Source: Ruminiclostridium sp.
Lineage (GTDB): Bacteria; Bacillota; Clostridia; DSM-8532
Reading direction: 5' to 3'
Length of the DNA stretch: 9,941 bases
NCBI GenBank assembly: GCA_003535195.1
Contig: DOHN01000163.1
Coordinates: 1-9,941 of the forward strand
Shown: positions 1 to 7,608 of the stretch, in pieces
How the letters are laid out: each line of letters opens with the position of its first letter
Numbering within the stretch: the stretch's first letter is position 1
The notes under the pieces: model-generated
Told to the model about the DNA's origin: nothing
What the model saw: only the letters and a program-made list of their open reading frames with translations
Databases searched by the model: none
Translations under genes and position numbers: made by a program

Positions 1-80
1 GTCAAGAAAGGCGATATGAAGCGTCACGACTCCGGCCGTCCCGGGCGGCAGCTCGAAGCACTCCCAGGATTTTGCCCGGG
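1..80 (-). other. GC-rich segment with open minus-strand frame (possible partial gene or remnant)
   Basis: This stretch follows the ROK stop codon and is clearly GC-richer than the genes to its right, with two CCCGGG sites at 40-45 and 75-80. One minus-strand frame is open to the window edge and reads like protein (RAKSWECFELPP, then GTAGVVTLHIAFLD). No ATG or convincing ribosome binding site precedes it in this frame. A GTG at 25-27 with GGAG four bases upstream is the only candidate start. The frame could be the 5' end of the next gene, a truncated remnant, or chance. I do not recognise a family. No U-tailed terminator for the upstream operon is visible here. Confidence 0.25.
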
Positions 81-1292
81 TTATGCCAATATATGCTTGT
101 CAAACAAAATGTCGCTGATATTGTTAATGACAAGTATGCCGGCGCCCAACAGGGCAGGATCAATTTTTGAGGTGCTGAGCTTCATAATGATATTATTAAA
201 TAACTCGGCGCTGACATGCTTGCTGACATATTGTTTGACGACGCTCAGAAGCTTTTCGCCGGCCCCGTAGGTCACCATTTCATCGCCAAAGATAATAATG
301 CTGGGGTTATACAGATAAATAATATTGATGACCCCAATGCTCAGATAATGCAACGCCTGCATATATAGCTCATTGGCCAAAGGGTCACCGGCATTGACCG
401 CGGCAAAGAAATCAGCTTTAGAGGAGTTGTTATTGAGGATCGTGTCCTTACGCGAGGCAGAGATCTCATGGGCTTGCTCCAGAAGAGATGTGGTCGATGT
501 ATATAGCTCCAAACACCCCCGGTTGCCGCATTTACATTTTGCACCATTGATATCTATTGTCATATGGCCTATTTCACCCGCAACGCCTTGCGATCCTCGC
601 AGAAGATCACCATTTGCAATAACGCCGGAACCAGTTCCTCCGGCGGTAGTAATATAGACCAAAGTATCGCTGTCTGTAATAGAACGATCAAGCCACCATT
701 CGTTTAAAGCGCCAATATTGGCATCGTTTTCTGCATAAACAGGCAAATTAAATTCTTCTTCAATTTCTTTTGCAATATTGATATCATCCCAATTTTGCAG
801 CTCACCAATGAGGCCTAAGTAAATGCCCGAGTTATAAGGGCCGGGAAGTGATATGCCAATTCCAAGTATGGGCGCACCGGTCTCCTTATCGATCATTTTT
901 CTGATTTGATCTTTGATTCTGGACATTACTTCCTTGGATGCAACAGAAAAGGAGCTATAGTTTTCAGCAAAATAGTCATACTGCTCCCCCTGCAAATTAA
1001 ATCTTCCGATAAAATACTCTTTACTGGTAATACGTAAATGGATCACATGAAAACGGTCATAATGAATTTTTAACCCGACCGATCTGCGTCCGACTCCATT
1101 GCTCGCCATGGGGTATTCATAGAGAAGCTTAATATTTATCAGACTATTTACGATATTGGAAATAGTTGATTTTGTGAGTCCTGTCATTTTAGCAAGTTCA
1201 ATTCGAGTACTGGCTTGGCCTTTTCTGAGAATATTAAAAACAAGTTTAACATTCATCCGTTGAATATAACTGCTATTTAAACCGTGCTTCAT
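81..1292 (-). CDS. ROK-family transcriptional repressor (XylR/NagC type)
   Basis: This 403-residue protein has the standard two-part ROK repressor layout. A winged helix-turn-helix occupies about residues 12-60 (RIELAKMTGLTKSTISNIV at 30-48), followed by a sugar-kinase-fold ROK domain from about 85. The ROK domain shows LPGP (149-152), ENDAN (188-192) with the conserved Asp, the GGTGSGV glycine motif (218-224), EIGH (240-243) and the zinc site KCKCGNRGC, with H243, C253, C255 and C260 as likely ligands. The N-terminal ATP-binding motif is degenerate (residues 85-100), as in regulators rather than kinases. Length is normal for the family. It is the last gene of the sugar operon, 95 bp after the kinase. 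The likely target is the TTAGT/ACTAA dyad at 7583-7603, with release by the imported sugar or its phosphate; that link is inference. The ATG has only a weak GTGGTG ribosome binding site. Family assignment is secure, ligand unknown. Confidence 0.93.
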   Translation of the reverse strand: MKHGLNSSYIQRMNVKLVFNILRKGQASTRIELAKMTGLTKSTISNIVNSLINIKLLYEYPMASNGVGRRSVGLKIHYDRFHVIHLRITSKEYFIGRFNLQGEQYDYFAENYSSFSVASKEVMSRIKDQIRKMIDKETGAPILGIGISLPGPYNSGIYLGLIGELQNWDDINIAKEIEEEFNLPVYAENDANIGALNEWWLDRSITDSDTLVYITTAGGTGSGVIANGDLLRGSQGVAGEIGHMTIDINGAKCKCGNRGCLELYTSTTSLLEQAHEISASRKDTILNNNSSKADFFAAVNAGDPLANELYMQALHYLSIGVINIIYLYNPSIIIFGDEMVTYGAGEKLLSVVKQYVSKHVSAELFNNIIMKLSTSKIDPALLGAGILVINNISDILFDKHILA

Positions 1293-1330
1293 AAGTCACC
1301 ACTTTTAATTTTTTGTTTTAACCATATACA

Positions 1331-1368
1331 ATTATAACATATTATTCCTAATGAATATACTTGTTATA
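1331..1368 (-). promoter_or_regulatory. Possible internal promoter with overlapping dyad before the ROK gene
   Basis: On the minus strand a perfect TATAAT (1331-1336) lies about 39 bases before the ROK start codon. It overlaps an imperfect 36-base dyad: outer arms TATAACA at 1333-1339 and TGTTATA at 1362-1368, inner arms ATTC and GAAT around CTAAT. No good -35 box is found at 16-18 bases, so a promoter would need an activator or be weak. The dyad could be an autoregulatory operator or an RNA hairpin in the gap between kinase and regulator. AT-richness makes chance matches easier here. Confidence 0.3.
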
Positions 1369-1387
1369 GGCTGCTGATTTGGCCGGC

Positions 1388-2899
1388 TCACTCCCCCTTC
1401 TTCGATTGGTCATAAATTTCTTTTAATAGTTCTTTATTGGATATATAGGCGCTTTTAAAGAGCTCATAATATTTCATATACATTTTGTGCCTGTCATCAC
1501 TGGGGGTACAGGCTTCATCGGATATTTTAACCACCTGCATGACCGCATCACGCATACCGGCATATACTCGGGCGCCGATTCCCGCACACATTGCGGCTCC
1601 GACCGCCGCCTGCTCTTCCATCTCAGAAACTTTAACCGGCTTATTGAAAATATCCGATAGCATCTGCGTCCAGACCCTGCTTTTAGAGCCACCTCCGGAA
1701 ATGATGAATGTCTCCGCATCAAGGCCTTTTTTCAGGCATACATCATAGCAGAGCCGCAGGGCAAAACTGACGCCCTCCATAACGGCCCTGCCTATTTCTT
1801 CTTTTCCACTGTCCAGAGAGATGCCCAGCAATGCTCCCCGCAAAGTGGGATCCAAATATGGTGTTCTTTCCCCATTTAAATGAGGTAAAAAAACAAGGCC
1901 CTTGCTTCCGATAGGTATTTGACGGATTTTTTGGTCAAATTCCTTATAATTATTTTCGGACAGTACATTGGTAACCCATTTATAAGCTGCCCCTGCGCTC
2001 ATAATAGCGCCCATCGATATCCAGTTTCCCTTTCGGCAGCCGCAAAAAGTATTGACAGCCAGGTCCGGGCTTTCCGAAACCGATGAAGATGAAAATAGAA
2101 CCTGTCCGCTGGTCCCGACATTAATTACCGCATAACGCTCATCAATGATTCCATTGCCAAGGGATTGCATAATAGCATCCCCGCCTCCGCCAACCACTAT
2201 GGTCCCCGTTTTCAATCCGGTCTCCCGGGAGGCTTTCTCCGTGACGGCGCCTATTCTATCGCAGCTGTTCTGGATTTCGGGGAACAGCTCTTTCGCTATA
2301 TTTAATTGATTAAGGGCATGATCCGACCAGCAGCCATTTCTTACATCAAAGGCCAGTGTCGCAGATGCATCTGAATAATCTGTAACCAAATTGCCTGTAA
2401 GCTTAAAATTGATATAATCCTTCGGCAGCATAACATGCCTGATTTTGGAATAGAGCTCAGGCCTTTTATCCCGAATCCAGCATAGGGAGGGAAGCAGAAA
2501 GCCTGTATAAAGAGGATTCATAAGCTCCTCCTGTATGGTCTTCTCCCCGATTTTTTCACGCATCATATAAAGCTGCTCTGAGCTTCTGGTATCACAATGA
2601 AGGATGGCCGGATACACCGGAATTCCGGCCCTATCAACGGCAACCAGCCCGTGCATTTGGCCCGATACCCCGACAGCTTTAATATGTTCGGCTTTAACGT
2701 CATGATCCCGAATCATCTTTTTTAAGCATTTACAGCAATGCTCATACCATTTTTCGGGGTTATATTCGGCATACTCTTTTTGGGGCATATCTATTTCATA
2801 GCTGCAGCTCTCTATCGCAGCTATATTCCCGCTTGCGGCATCTAAAAGAAGAGTCTTAATATTTGTCGTTCCTATGTCGATTCCCAATAAATAAGCCAT
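1388..2899 (-). CDS. FGGY-family carbohydrate kinase, xylulokinase type
   Basis: This 503-residue cytoplasmic kinase would transfer phosphate from ATP to a sugar, most likely a ketopentose or related ketose. Domain I begins with the phosphate-binding GIDIGTT (residues 6-12) and carries SGQMHG (79-84), the substrate-contact motif typical of xylulokinases. GGGGDAIMQSLGNG (237-250) contains the catalytic Asp at 241. Domain II shows NVGTSGQ (260-266), HLNGERTPYLDP (340-351) and the ATP-site SGGGSKSRVW (401-410). All key residues look intact and length matches the family. The start has AAAGGAAA about nine bases upstream. It lies 93 bp after the NagB-like gene, across the hairpin at 2955-2988. There is no xylose isomerase in the window, so D-xylulose is not assured; ribulose-, allulose- or deoxy-sugar-type substrates are possible. 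FGGY family is secure, substrate is inference. Confidence 0.92.
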   Translation of the reverse strand: MAYLLGIDIGTTNIKTLLLDAASGNIAAIESCSYEIDMPQKEYAEYNPEKWYEHCCKCLKKMIRDHDVKAEHIKAVGVSGQMHGLVAVDRAGIPVYPAILHCDTRSSEQLYMMREKIGEKTIQEELMNPLYTGFLLPSLCWIRDKRPELYSKIRHVMLPKDYINFKLTGNLVTDYSDASATLAFDVRNGCWSDHALNQLNIAKELFPEIQNSCDRIGAVTEKASRETGLKTGTIVVGGGGDAIMQSLGNGIIDERYAVINVGTSGQVLFSSSSVSESPDLAVNTFCGCRKGNWISMGAIMSAGAAYKWVTNVLSENNYKEFDQKIRQIPIGSKGLVFLPHLNGERTPYLDPTLRGALLGISLDSGKEEIGRAVMEGVSFALRLCYDVCLKKGLDAETFIISGGGSKSRVWTQMLSDIFNKPVKVSEMEEQAAVGAAMCAGIGARVYAGMRDAVMQVVKISDEACTPSDDRHKMYMKYYELFKSAYISNKELLKEIYDQSKKGE

Positions 2900-2954
2900 G
2901 GTACATTTTCCTTTACAAATTTTTATACTAATATTACCATTATAGACTTTTACG

Positions 2955-2988
2955 ATAAAGGACCATCGATGAATCGATGGTCCTTTAT
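2955..2988 (-). other. Strong intercistronic hairpin, no U-tract in the sense direction
   Basis: A perfect inverted repeat of 16 bases per arm (2955-2970 and 2973-2988) starts seven bases after the NagB-like stop codon. It folds as about 15 bp closed by a TGAA/TTCA-type tetraloop. On the minus strand the sequence after the stem is CGTAAAAG, so this is not a standard terminator for the operon. On the plus strand the stem is followed by CTTTTT, which would stop antisense transcription. The likely roles are protecting the upstream message from 3' exonucleases or partial attenuation of the kinase and regulator genes. Confidence 0.7.
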
Positions 2989-2992
2989 CTTT

Positions 2993-3946
2993 TTAGTGTG
3001 GATTAATTTCGGCGCAGCTTCCTGCCAGTTCTTCAAGAAAAAGCATTTTGCCAGGGATTGTAGGAATAAAGCTCGATGTAATCCATGGGTTCTTCCCATA
3101 GCGCAGGGTAAGCCATAAAGTTTGTCCCTGCCAGCTCATACCGCGGCCAAGCACCCCGTCACAGCCGCCAATGGCAAAGTCGGATTTAAACATAATTCCT
3201 GGTCCGATTGTATTAGCGTAGCATGTCATGGGTATATAATTTCCATGAAATGTCAAGTAGGCGTTTTGTTCAATGGTAAGGGGATGGAGCATGGCTCCTA
3301 CCCTATGGGTTGCTGAAAGCCAATCTTCCACTTTTGCGTAGTCCAGTGCAAAATGAGGGTCCCAGAATGCAATATGGCAGGCGCGGCCTACCCCATAAAC
3401 CATGACCTGTTTTGCGCCCTTTGAACGCAATTCACCCATGATCTCGCTATAATGGGGCAATACATCCTTAGTTGCATAATGGCGCTGTTTTTCCGGTATG
3501 CCATTCTTCCCGAGAGGCCCATAAAAAGCTTTGTTTATCGCATATTGGAAACTAACCGGATTGCTTGCGGGAAGTGTATTTCCTTCCGCATCCGACCATT
3601 CATCCATCATAAATCCATGAACATGCTCGCAAGTAATACCCCATTCCTGAAGAAAATAAACGACCCACTGATACATTTCCATAGGCCCCACCGGCAAAAT
3701 TAAAACCAATTCTCTGGATTCTTCTTTTGCCTTTCGAATTTGCATCGCAATTTCATGGCCAAATTGTACGGCCAGTGAATTCAAATCTTTGACAGGTACG
3801 GGTTTGAATTCAGAATGCCAAAAATCCTGTCTGTCGCATATGGTGGCCGGATCCTGTGTAACACAGTATTTAACACGCTCAAGCTCCCAACCTTTTGGGT
3901 AAAGGGTCTCAAACAATGTTCCCTTTATTGTACTAATCATATCCAT
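2993..3946 (-). CDS. Divergent NagB-like (glucosamine-6-phosphate isomerase/deaminase superfamily) protein
   Basis: This 317-residue soluble protein resembles the NagB/RpiA/6-phosphogluconolactonase fold and is longer than typical NagB (about 240-270). Family landmarks appear in order: LPVGPMEMY (84-92) matches the phosphate-loop region (LPTGGTP-like), MMDEW (113-117) matches NMDEY with its catalytic Asp, and YGVGRACHIAFWDP (184-197) matches GGVGNDGHIAFNEP. In the last motif the ring-opening Asp is Ala189, His191 is kept, and the partner Glu is Asp196. The usual lysine segment near residues 255-275 is also not recognisable. It therefore probably acts on a related phosphosugar, but perhaps not by NagB chemistry. 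GGAGGT at 3956-3961 sits nine bases before the first ATG and favours it over the ATG two codons later. It lies 54 bp after the binding-protein gene. Superfamily likely; reaction and substrate unknown. Confidence 0.8.
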   Translation of the reverse strand: MDMISTIKGTLFETLYPKGWELERVKYCVTQDPATICDRQDFWHSEFKPVPVKDLNSLAVQFGHEIAMQIRKAKEESRELVLILPVGPMEMYQWVVYFLQEWGITCEHVHGFMMDEWSDAEGNTLPASNPVSFQYAINKAFYGPLGKNGIPEKQRHYATKDVLPHYSEIMGELRSKGAKQVMVYGVGRACHIAFWDPHFALDYAKVEDWLSATHRVGAMLHPLTIEQNAYLTFHGNYIPMTCYANTIGPGIMFKSDFAIGGCDGVLGRGMSWQGQTLWLTLRYGKNPWITSSFIPTIPGKMLFLEELAGSCAEINPH

Positions 3947-4000
3947 TTCGTCTCTACCTCCAATAAAGAGAAACCTTTTACTTTAGTTTTTCTCTCATTT

Positions 4001-4999
4001 TTATTTCATATTTCCGGATGCTTTGTGAATATCGATCCACTTGTCCACATTACCCTTGGTGATTAATTCCGTATCGACGGTTACGTCTTCCTGTGCGCCG
4101 CCTTGAAGGGTTTTCAGCGCCATTTCAAATGCCGCAACTGCCTGGGAAGGGGCATCCTGTGCGACAGAACAAGTGGTGAGTCCCGATTTTACAGCTTCAC
4201 AGCCTTCGGGCAAGCCGTCGATACCTCCTAAGAAGCTGAATTCATCTAAGCGTCCCGCATTTTGTATGGCATTTACCGCGCCCAGCAGCATAATATCATC
4301 GTGAGAAAAAACGCCGTCAATTTTATCATACAGAGTGAGCCAGTCTTCCATATAGTTCATTGCCTTGTCTCTTTCCCAATTTGCATTCTGTACGACCAGA
4401 ATATTGACGTCGTCTCTGGAAGATAACCCTGATTTTATTCCGTTTGTACGGTCAACTACAACGGACAGCCCGGCCTGACCCTCGATGATAACAACATTGG
4501 CCTTCTGGGGCAGACTCTCGGCTGCGGCCGTGCCCAATAGCTCACCCATGCCAAATTCACTGGAAAGGATTGAGGTGCTGCTGCCGTCTTCAACCTTTTC
4601 ACCTAAGGTAATAACAATAATTCCGTTATCATATGCGGATTTTATAGTAGGAATCAAGGATTCCGTATCGTTGGGCTGCACAAAGATCGCATCAACGCCC
4701 TTGGAGATGAAGGTCTCCATACCGGCTATAATTTTGGCATTGTCGCCTCCGCCGTCGATCATCTCAATTTCGAATTGGTCGCTGTACTTTGATTTACACG
4801 CGTTAACCAGCTCATTGGCCTGCCAGGCTGTAAACTGATCCGTTTGATTTTTGGCCACCAGCCCAACCTTGTACTTAGACGGCTCAGAGCCTTGATCCGA
4901 TGTGCTGCTGCCCGGTGTTTTAGCGGCAGGTGTATTGCCGCAGGCCGCCATGACAAATACCATAGAAATTGCCAATACTAAGCATAAAAATTTTTTCAT
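4001..4999 (-). CDS. Sugar ABC transporter substrate-binding lipoprotein
   Basis: This 332-residue extracellular binding protein captures a sugar and delivers it to the permease encoded just upstream. A lipoprotein signal peptide spans residues 1-19, with a basic start (MKK), a hydrophobic core and lipobox VMAAC placing the lipidated cysteine at 20. A Gly/Ser/Pro linker (21-40) leads to a periplasmic-binding-protein type 1 domain of the ribose/galactose class. Visible landmarks are KYKVGLVAK (42-50), GVDAIFVQPND (101-111), DRTNGIKSGL (183-192), HDDIMLLGAVNAI (233-245) and GGIDGLPEGCEAVKSG (258-273), the last two carrying Asp residues usually near the sugar. The start has GGGAG eight to ten bases upstream. 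The hairpin at 5026-5047 precedes the gene and may favour its expression over the membrane components. Ligand specificity cannot be read from sequence. Confidence 0.93.
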   Translation of the reverse strand: MKKFLCLVLAISMVFVMAACGNTPAAKTPGSSTSDQGSEPSKYKVGLVAKNQTDQFTAWQANELVNACKSKYSDQFEIEMIDGGGDNAKIIAGMETFISKGVDAIFVQPNDTESLIPTIKSAYDNGIIVITLGEKVEDGSSTSILSSEFGMGELLGTAAAESLPQKANVVIIEGQAGLSVVVDRTNGIKSGLSSRDDVNILVVQNANWERDKAMNYMEDWLTLYDKIDGVFSHDDIMLLGAVNAIQNAGRLDEFSFLGGIDGLPEGCEAVKSGLTTCSVAQDAPSQAVAAFEMALKTLQGGAQEDVTVDTELITKGNVDKWIDIHKASGNMK

Positions 5000-5025
5000 T
5001 TTTATTCTCCCTTTCTTTTCTTTAT

Positions 5026-5047
5026 ATTAAACGCTTCTGCGTTTAAT
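5026..5047 (-). other. Intercistronic hairpin between permease and binding-protein genes
   Basis: A perfect 9-bp stem (arms 5026-5034 and 5039-5047, GCGTTTAAT and its complement) is closed by an AGAA/TTCT tetraloop. It lies six bases after the permease stop and about 25 bases before the binding-protein start codon. The minus-strand sequence after the stem is ATAAAGAAAAG, so there is no U-tract and it should not terminate. A 5' or 3' stability element that raises binding-protein mRNA relative to the other components is the likely role (inference). Confidence 0.65.
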
Positions 5048-5053
5048 TGCGGA

Positions 5054-6013
5054 TCAGAGCTTTGAGCTCTTCTTTGACATATCGATGCCTACTGCGAGCA
5101 TGATTACAATACCTTTTACAATGAGTTGCCAATATGATTGAACACTTAAAAGATTCAGCATATTATTCAGCAGGGATATAATGGCACAGCCGATCACCGT
5201 TCCCCCAATAGTACCGATGCCCCCGGAGAAGGATGTCCCGCCGATAATAGTGGCAATAATTGCATCGAACTCATAATTGACTCCACAGGAAGGGATACCG
5301 CTGTTTAGCCGGGAACACAAAATCACGCCGGCAAAGCCTGAGAACGCGCCCAAGATCAGATAGGCGACCAATTTAATTCTTTTTGTTTTTATGCCGGAAG
5401 CAATAGAAGCTTCCTCGTTGCCGCCCACTGCATAAAGATATCTGCCAAATTTTGTATGTTTGATGATGATATAGCTGATCACGGTAATCGATACCATAAA
5501 TACGATGGGTGCGGGTATCGAAAGAATGTCACCCTGACCGAAGAAAGCAAAGTCACCGATATTGTAGATGGTCTTTCCGTCGGTATACACATATGCCGCC
5601 CCCCTGGCGAGATTCATAACGGCAAGGGTCGCAATAAAAGGAGGAATATTAAACCGTGATACGGCGATGCCGCTGATGAAGCCGCATAGGATACCTATGG
5701 CAATGGCTGTCAGCATACCCAGGATAGCACTTCCGGTATTGATGCAAACTCCGATACCCACGCAGCCTGACAGTGCAAGAACCGCTCCCGGCGCAAGATC
5801 TGTCATACCGGCGATAATCACCATTGTTTCGCCGCAGGCGATGATCATGATCGGACTCATCTGGCGCAAGATATTAACCAGATTGGAGGGTTTTAAAAAG
5901 TTTTCGCTCATTACCGCAGACAGGATCACCATGCCCGCAAATACAAGATAAATTGCATATGTACTAAAAAAGCTGCCGATATGAAATTTGTTTTTTTCCT
6001 GTAAACTACTCAT
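5054..6013 (-). CDS. Sugar ABC transporter permease, RbsC-like
   Basis: This integral membrane protein, about 319 residues, forms the channel of the sugar importer. After a polar N-terminus it shows roughly ten hydrophobic segments, beginning with TYAIYLVFAGMVILSAV and ending with IVKGIVIMLAVGI. Family motifs are GETMVIIAGMTDLAPGAVLA near residues 60-80, RFNIPPFIATLAVMNLARG near 125, the cytoplasmic-loop GRYLYAVGGNEEASIASGI near 195-213, and FDAIIATIIGGTSFSGGIG near 255. Two ATGs lie two codons apart. The only ribosome binding site, GAGGT at 6021-6025, is one base from the first (6019) but seven bases from the second (6013), so the second is chosen here; the alternative adds two residues. It starts 35 bases after the ATPase stop. 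A single permease gene implies a homodimer. Family secure, substrate unknown. Confidence 0.92.
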   Translation of the reverse strand: MSSLQEKNKFHIGSFFSTYAIYLVFAGMVILSAVMSENFLKPSNLVNILRQMSPIMIIACGETMVIIAGMTDLAPGAVLALSGCVGIGVCINTGSAILGMLTAIAIGILCGFISGIAVSRFNIPPFIATLAVMNLARGAAYVYTDGKTIYNIGDFAFFGQGDILSIPAPIVFMVSITVISYIIIKHTKFGRYLYAVGGNEEASIASGIKTKRIKLVAYLILGAFSGFAGVILCSRLNSGIPSCGVNYEFDAIIATIIGGTSFSGGIGTIGGTVIGCAIISLLNNMLNLLSVQSYWQLIVKGIVIMLAVGIDMSKKSSKL

Positions 6014-6048
6014 TTTCATTACCTCGATATTAAATTTATCTCTCTTTG

Positions 6049-7551
6049 TTATTTTGTGGCCAACCGCATAATTCTTTCCTGGGTTATTTCTTCTCTATTA
6101 AGCTCACCGCTGATTTTGCCTTCATTCATAACATAAACCCGGTCAACCATGCCTATTAATTCAGGTAAATCAGAGGATATCATAATAATTGAGATGCCCT
6201 CAGCCGCAAATTCACACATCAATTTATAAATTTCACATTTTGCGCCCACATCAATTCCCCGGGTTGGCTCATCCAAAATGAAGACTTTCGGATTTGATAC
6301 AAGCCATTTGCCTATTACTATTTTTTGTTGATTCCCGCCGGAAAGGGATGAGGCGGCTGTTTTTAGAGAAGGAGTTTTGATTTGGAGTTTCTCGCAAATC
6401 TCCTGTCCGCGTTTTACTTCGGCCTGGTGGTTCACGAAAGGAGATTTGGAGTACAGATTGTAATTGGGCAGAGAAATGTTTTCCAGAACGCTTCTCTTTG
6501 TTACCAGCCCATATTTGCGCCGGTCTTCTGAAACCATCATAATCCCATTGTCCACCGCATCTCTGGTGTTTTTTATATGAACTTGCCGGCCATTTAAATA
6601 AATCCCCCCTGCTTGGATTGGAGCCAAGCCAAAAATTGCTCTGGCCACTTCGGTCCTCCCCGCACCTACAAGTCCTGCGAACCCAAGAATCTCTCCCCGC
6701 CTTGCTGCAAAACTGATGTCCCGCACCTTGTTATTAGACAGATTCTTGACTTCCAGAACCACGCCGCCAATATTGCTCGCAGTCTTTGGATAGGTATTCT
6801 CAATGCTTCTTCCCACCATGGAAGAGATAATTTCATCTCTTGTAATCTCACCGACTCTAGCCGATTTAATAAACATTCCGTCGCGCATTATGGTCAAATA
6901 ATCGCATATTTCATCGATCTCTTCGAGCCTGTGAGAAATGTATATAATGGTGGCTCCGGCATTTTTTAATTCTTTAATCTTATTGAACAGCTTATTTACT
7001 TCCCCTTCGCTAAGTGAAGAGGTAGGCTCATCCATAATAATAATTTTCGAGTTAAAAAATACCGTTTTAATGATTTCAATCATCTGCTGCTCACCAACAG
7101 ATAATTTTTTCATTTTGGTCCTGGGATTATAGCTTAGATTTTGCTGCTTCAAAAACTCGGCAGACTCCTTGTACAGCTTCTGTTGATCGATAAATTTCAG
7201 TTTGTTTACCGGTTCTTTGCCTAAAAAGATGTTCTCCGCGATGCTTAATTCCCCTACGACATTTAGTTCCTGATGAACCATGGCTATACCATACTGCCGC
7301 GCTTGTATGGAGTCTTTTATTTGGATTTTCCGGCCATCCAAATAAATCTCGCCGCTATCCGCATGGTAAAGGCCATTTAAGATTTTCATCAAAGTGGACT
7401 TGCCCGCGCCGTTTTCACCAACCAGAGCGTGCACCGTTCCTCTTTTGACCGAAAAGGATACATGGTCCAAAGCAGTTACACCGGGGAATGTTTTTGTTAT
7501 GTCTTTGAACTCGAGAATAATGTTATCCTTTTTATCGTTGGTTGCTGTCAT
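6049..7551 (-). CDS. Sugar ABC transporter ATP-binding protein (two ATPase domains, RbsA/MglA-like)
   Basis: This 500-residue cytoplasmic protein carries two fused nucleotide-binding domains and powers the importer. Domain 1 has Walker A GENGAGKST (45-53), Q-loop VHQEL (92-96), signature LSVGEQQ (150-156), Walker B IIIMDEPT (170-177) and switch His in YISHR (204-208). Domain 2 has a degenerate Walker A, GLVGAGRTE (293-301), with Arg at the usual Lys position, then signature LSGGNQQK (403-410) and Walker B FILDEPTRGID (424-434). A degenerate second ATP site is normal for this class. Length and layout match the family. It is the first gene of the operon. AGGGGTG at 7557-7563 lies five bases before the ATG, after a leader of about 50 nt that carries the predicted ROK operator. 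Substrate is not deducible. Confidence 0.94.
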   Translation of the reverse strand: MTATNDKKDNIILEFKDITKTFPGVTALDHVSFSVKRGTVHALVGENGAGKSTLMKILNGLYHADSGEIYLDGRKIQIKDSIQARQYGIAMVHQELNVVGELSIAENIFLGKEPVNKLKFIDQQKLYKESAEFLKQQNLSYNPRTKMKKLSVGEQQMIEIIKTVFFNSKIIIMDEPTSSLSEGEVNKLFNKIKELKNAGATIIYISHRLEEIDEICDYLTIMRDGMFIKSARVGEITRDEIISSMVGRSIENTYPKTASNIGGVVLEVKNLSNNKVRDISFAARRGEILGFAGLVGAGRTEVARAIFGLAPIQAGGIYLNGRQVHIKNTRDAVDNGIMMVSEDRRKYGLVTKRSVLENISLPNYNLYSKSPFVNHQAEVKRGQEICEKLQIKTPSLKTAASSLSGGNQQKIVIGKWLVSNPKVFILDEPTRGIDVGAKCEIYKLMCEFAAEGISIIMISSDLPELIGMVDRVYVMNEGKISGELNREEITQERIMRLATK

Positions 7552-7582
7552 AATATCACCCCTGCAAACTCCAATGAATTAG

Positions 7583-7603
7583 TTAGTTCATTTGATTTAC
7601 TAA
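7583..7603. promoter_or_regulatory. Predicted ROK-repressor operator
   Basis: A 21-base imperfect dyad has TTAGT at 7583-7587 and ACTAA at 7599-7603, with symmetric AT steps inside. A second overlapping TTAGTT begins at 7579. ROK repressors such as XylR and NagC bind AT-rich dyads with TTAGTT-like and AACTAA-like ends (established knowledge). The site covers the predicted transcription start of the sugar operon, the right place for repression by the ROK protein encoded at its end. The pairing of regulator and site is inference. Confidence 0.55.
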
Positions 7604-7608
7604 TTGTC

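Noticed and set aside
40..80. CCCGGGC/GCCCGGG inverted repeat as the operon terminator
   Set aside because: The arms are seven bases, 27 bases apart, each is itself palindromic because of a CCCGGG site, and no T-tract follows on the minus strand.
4485..4838. Plus-strand open frame of 117 codons opposite the binding-protein gene
   Set aside because: It is fully contained in a well-supported gene on the other strand, with no ribosome binding site or family similarity; a shadow frame. The same applies to the other plus-strand frames at 5568-5951, 6613-6969 and 9055-9372.
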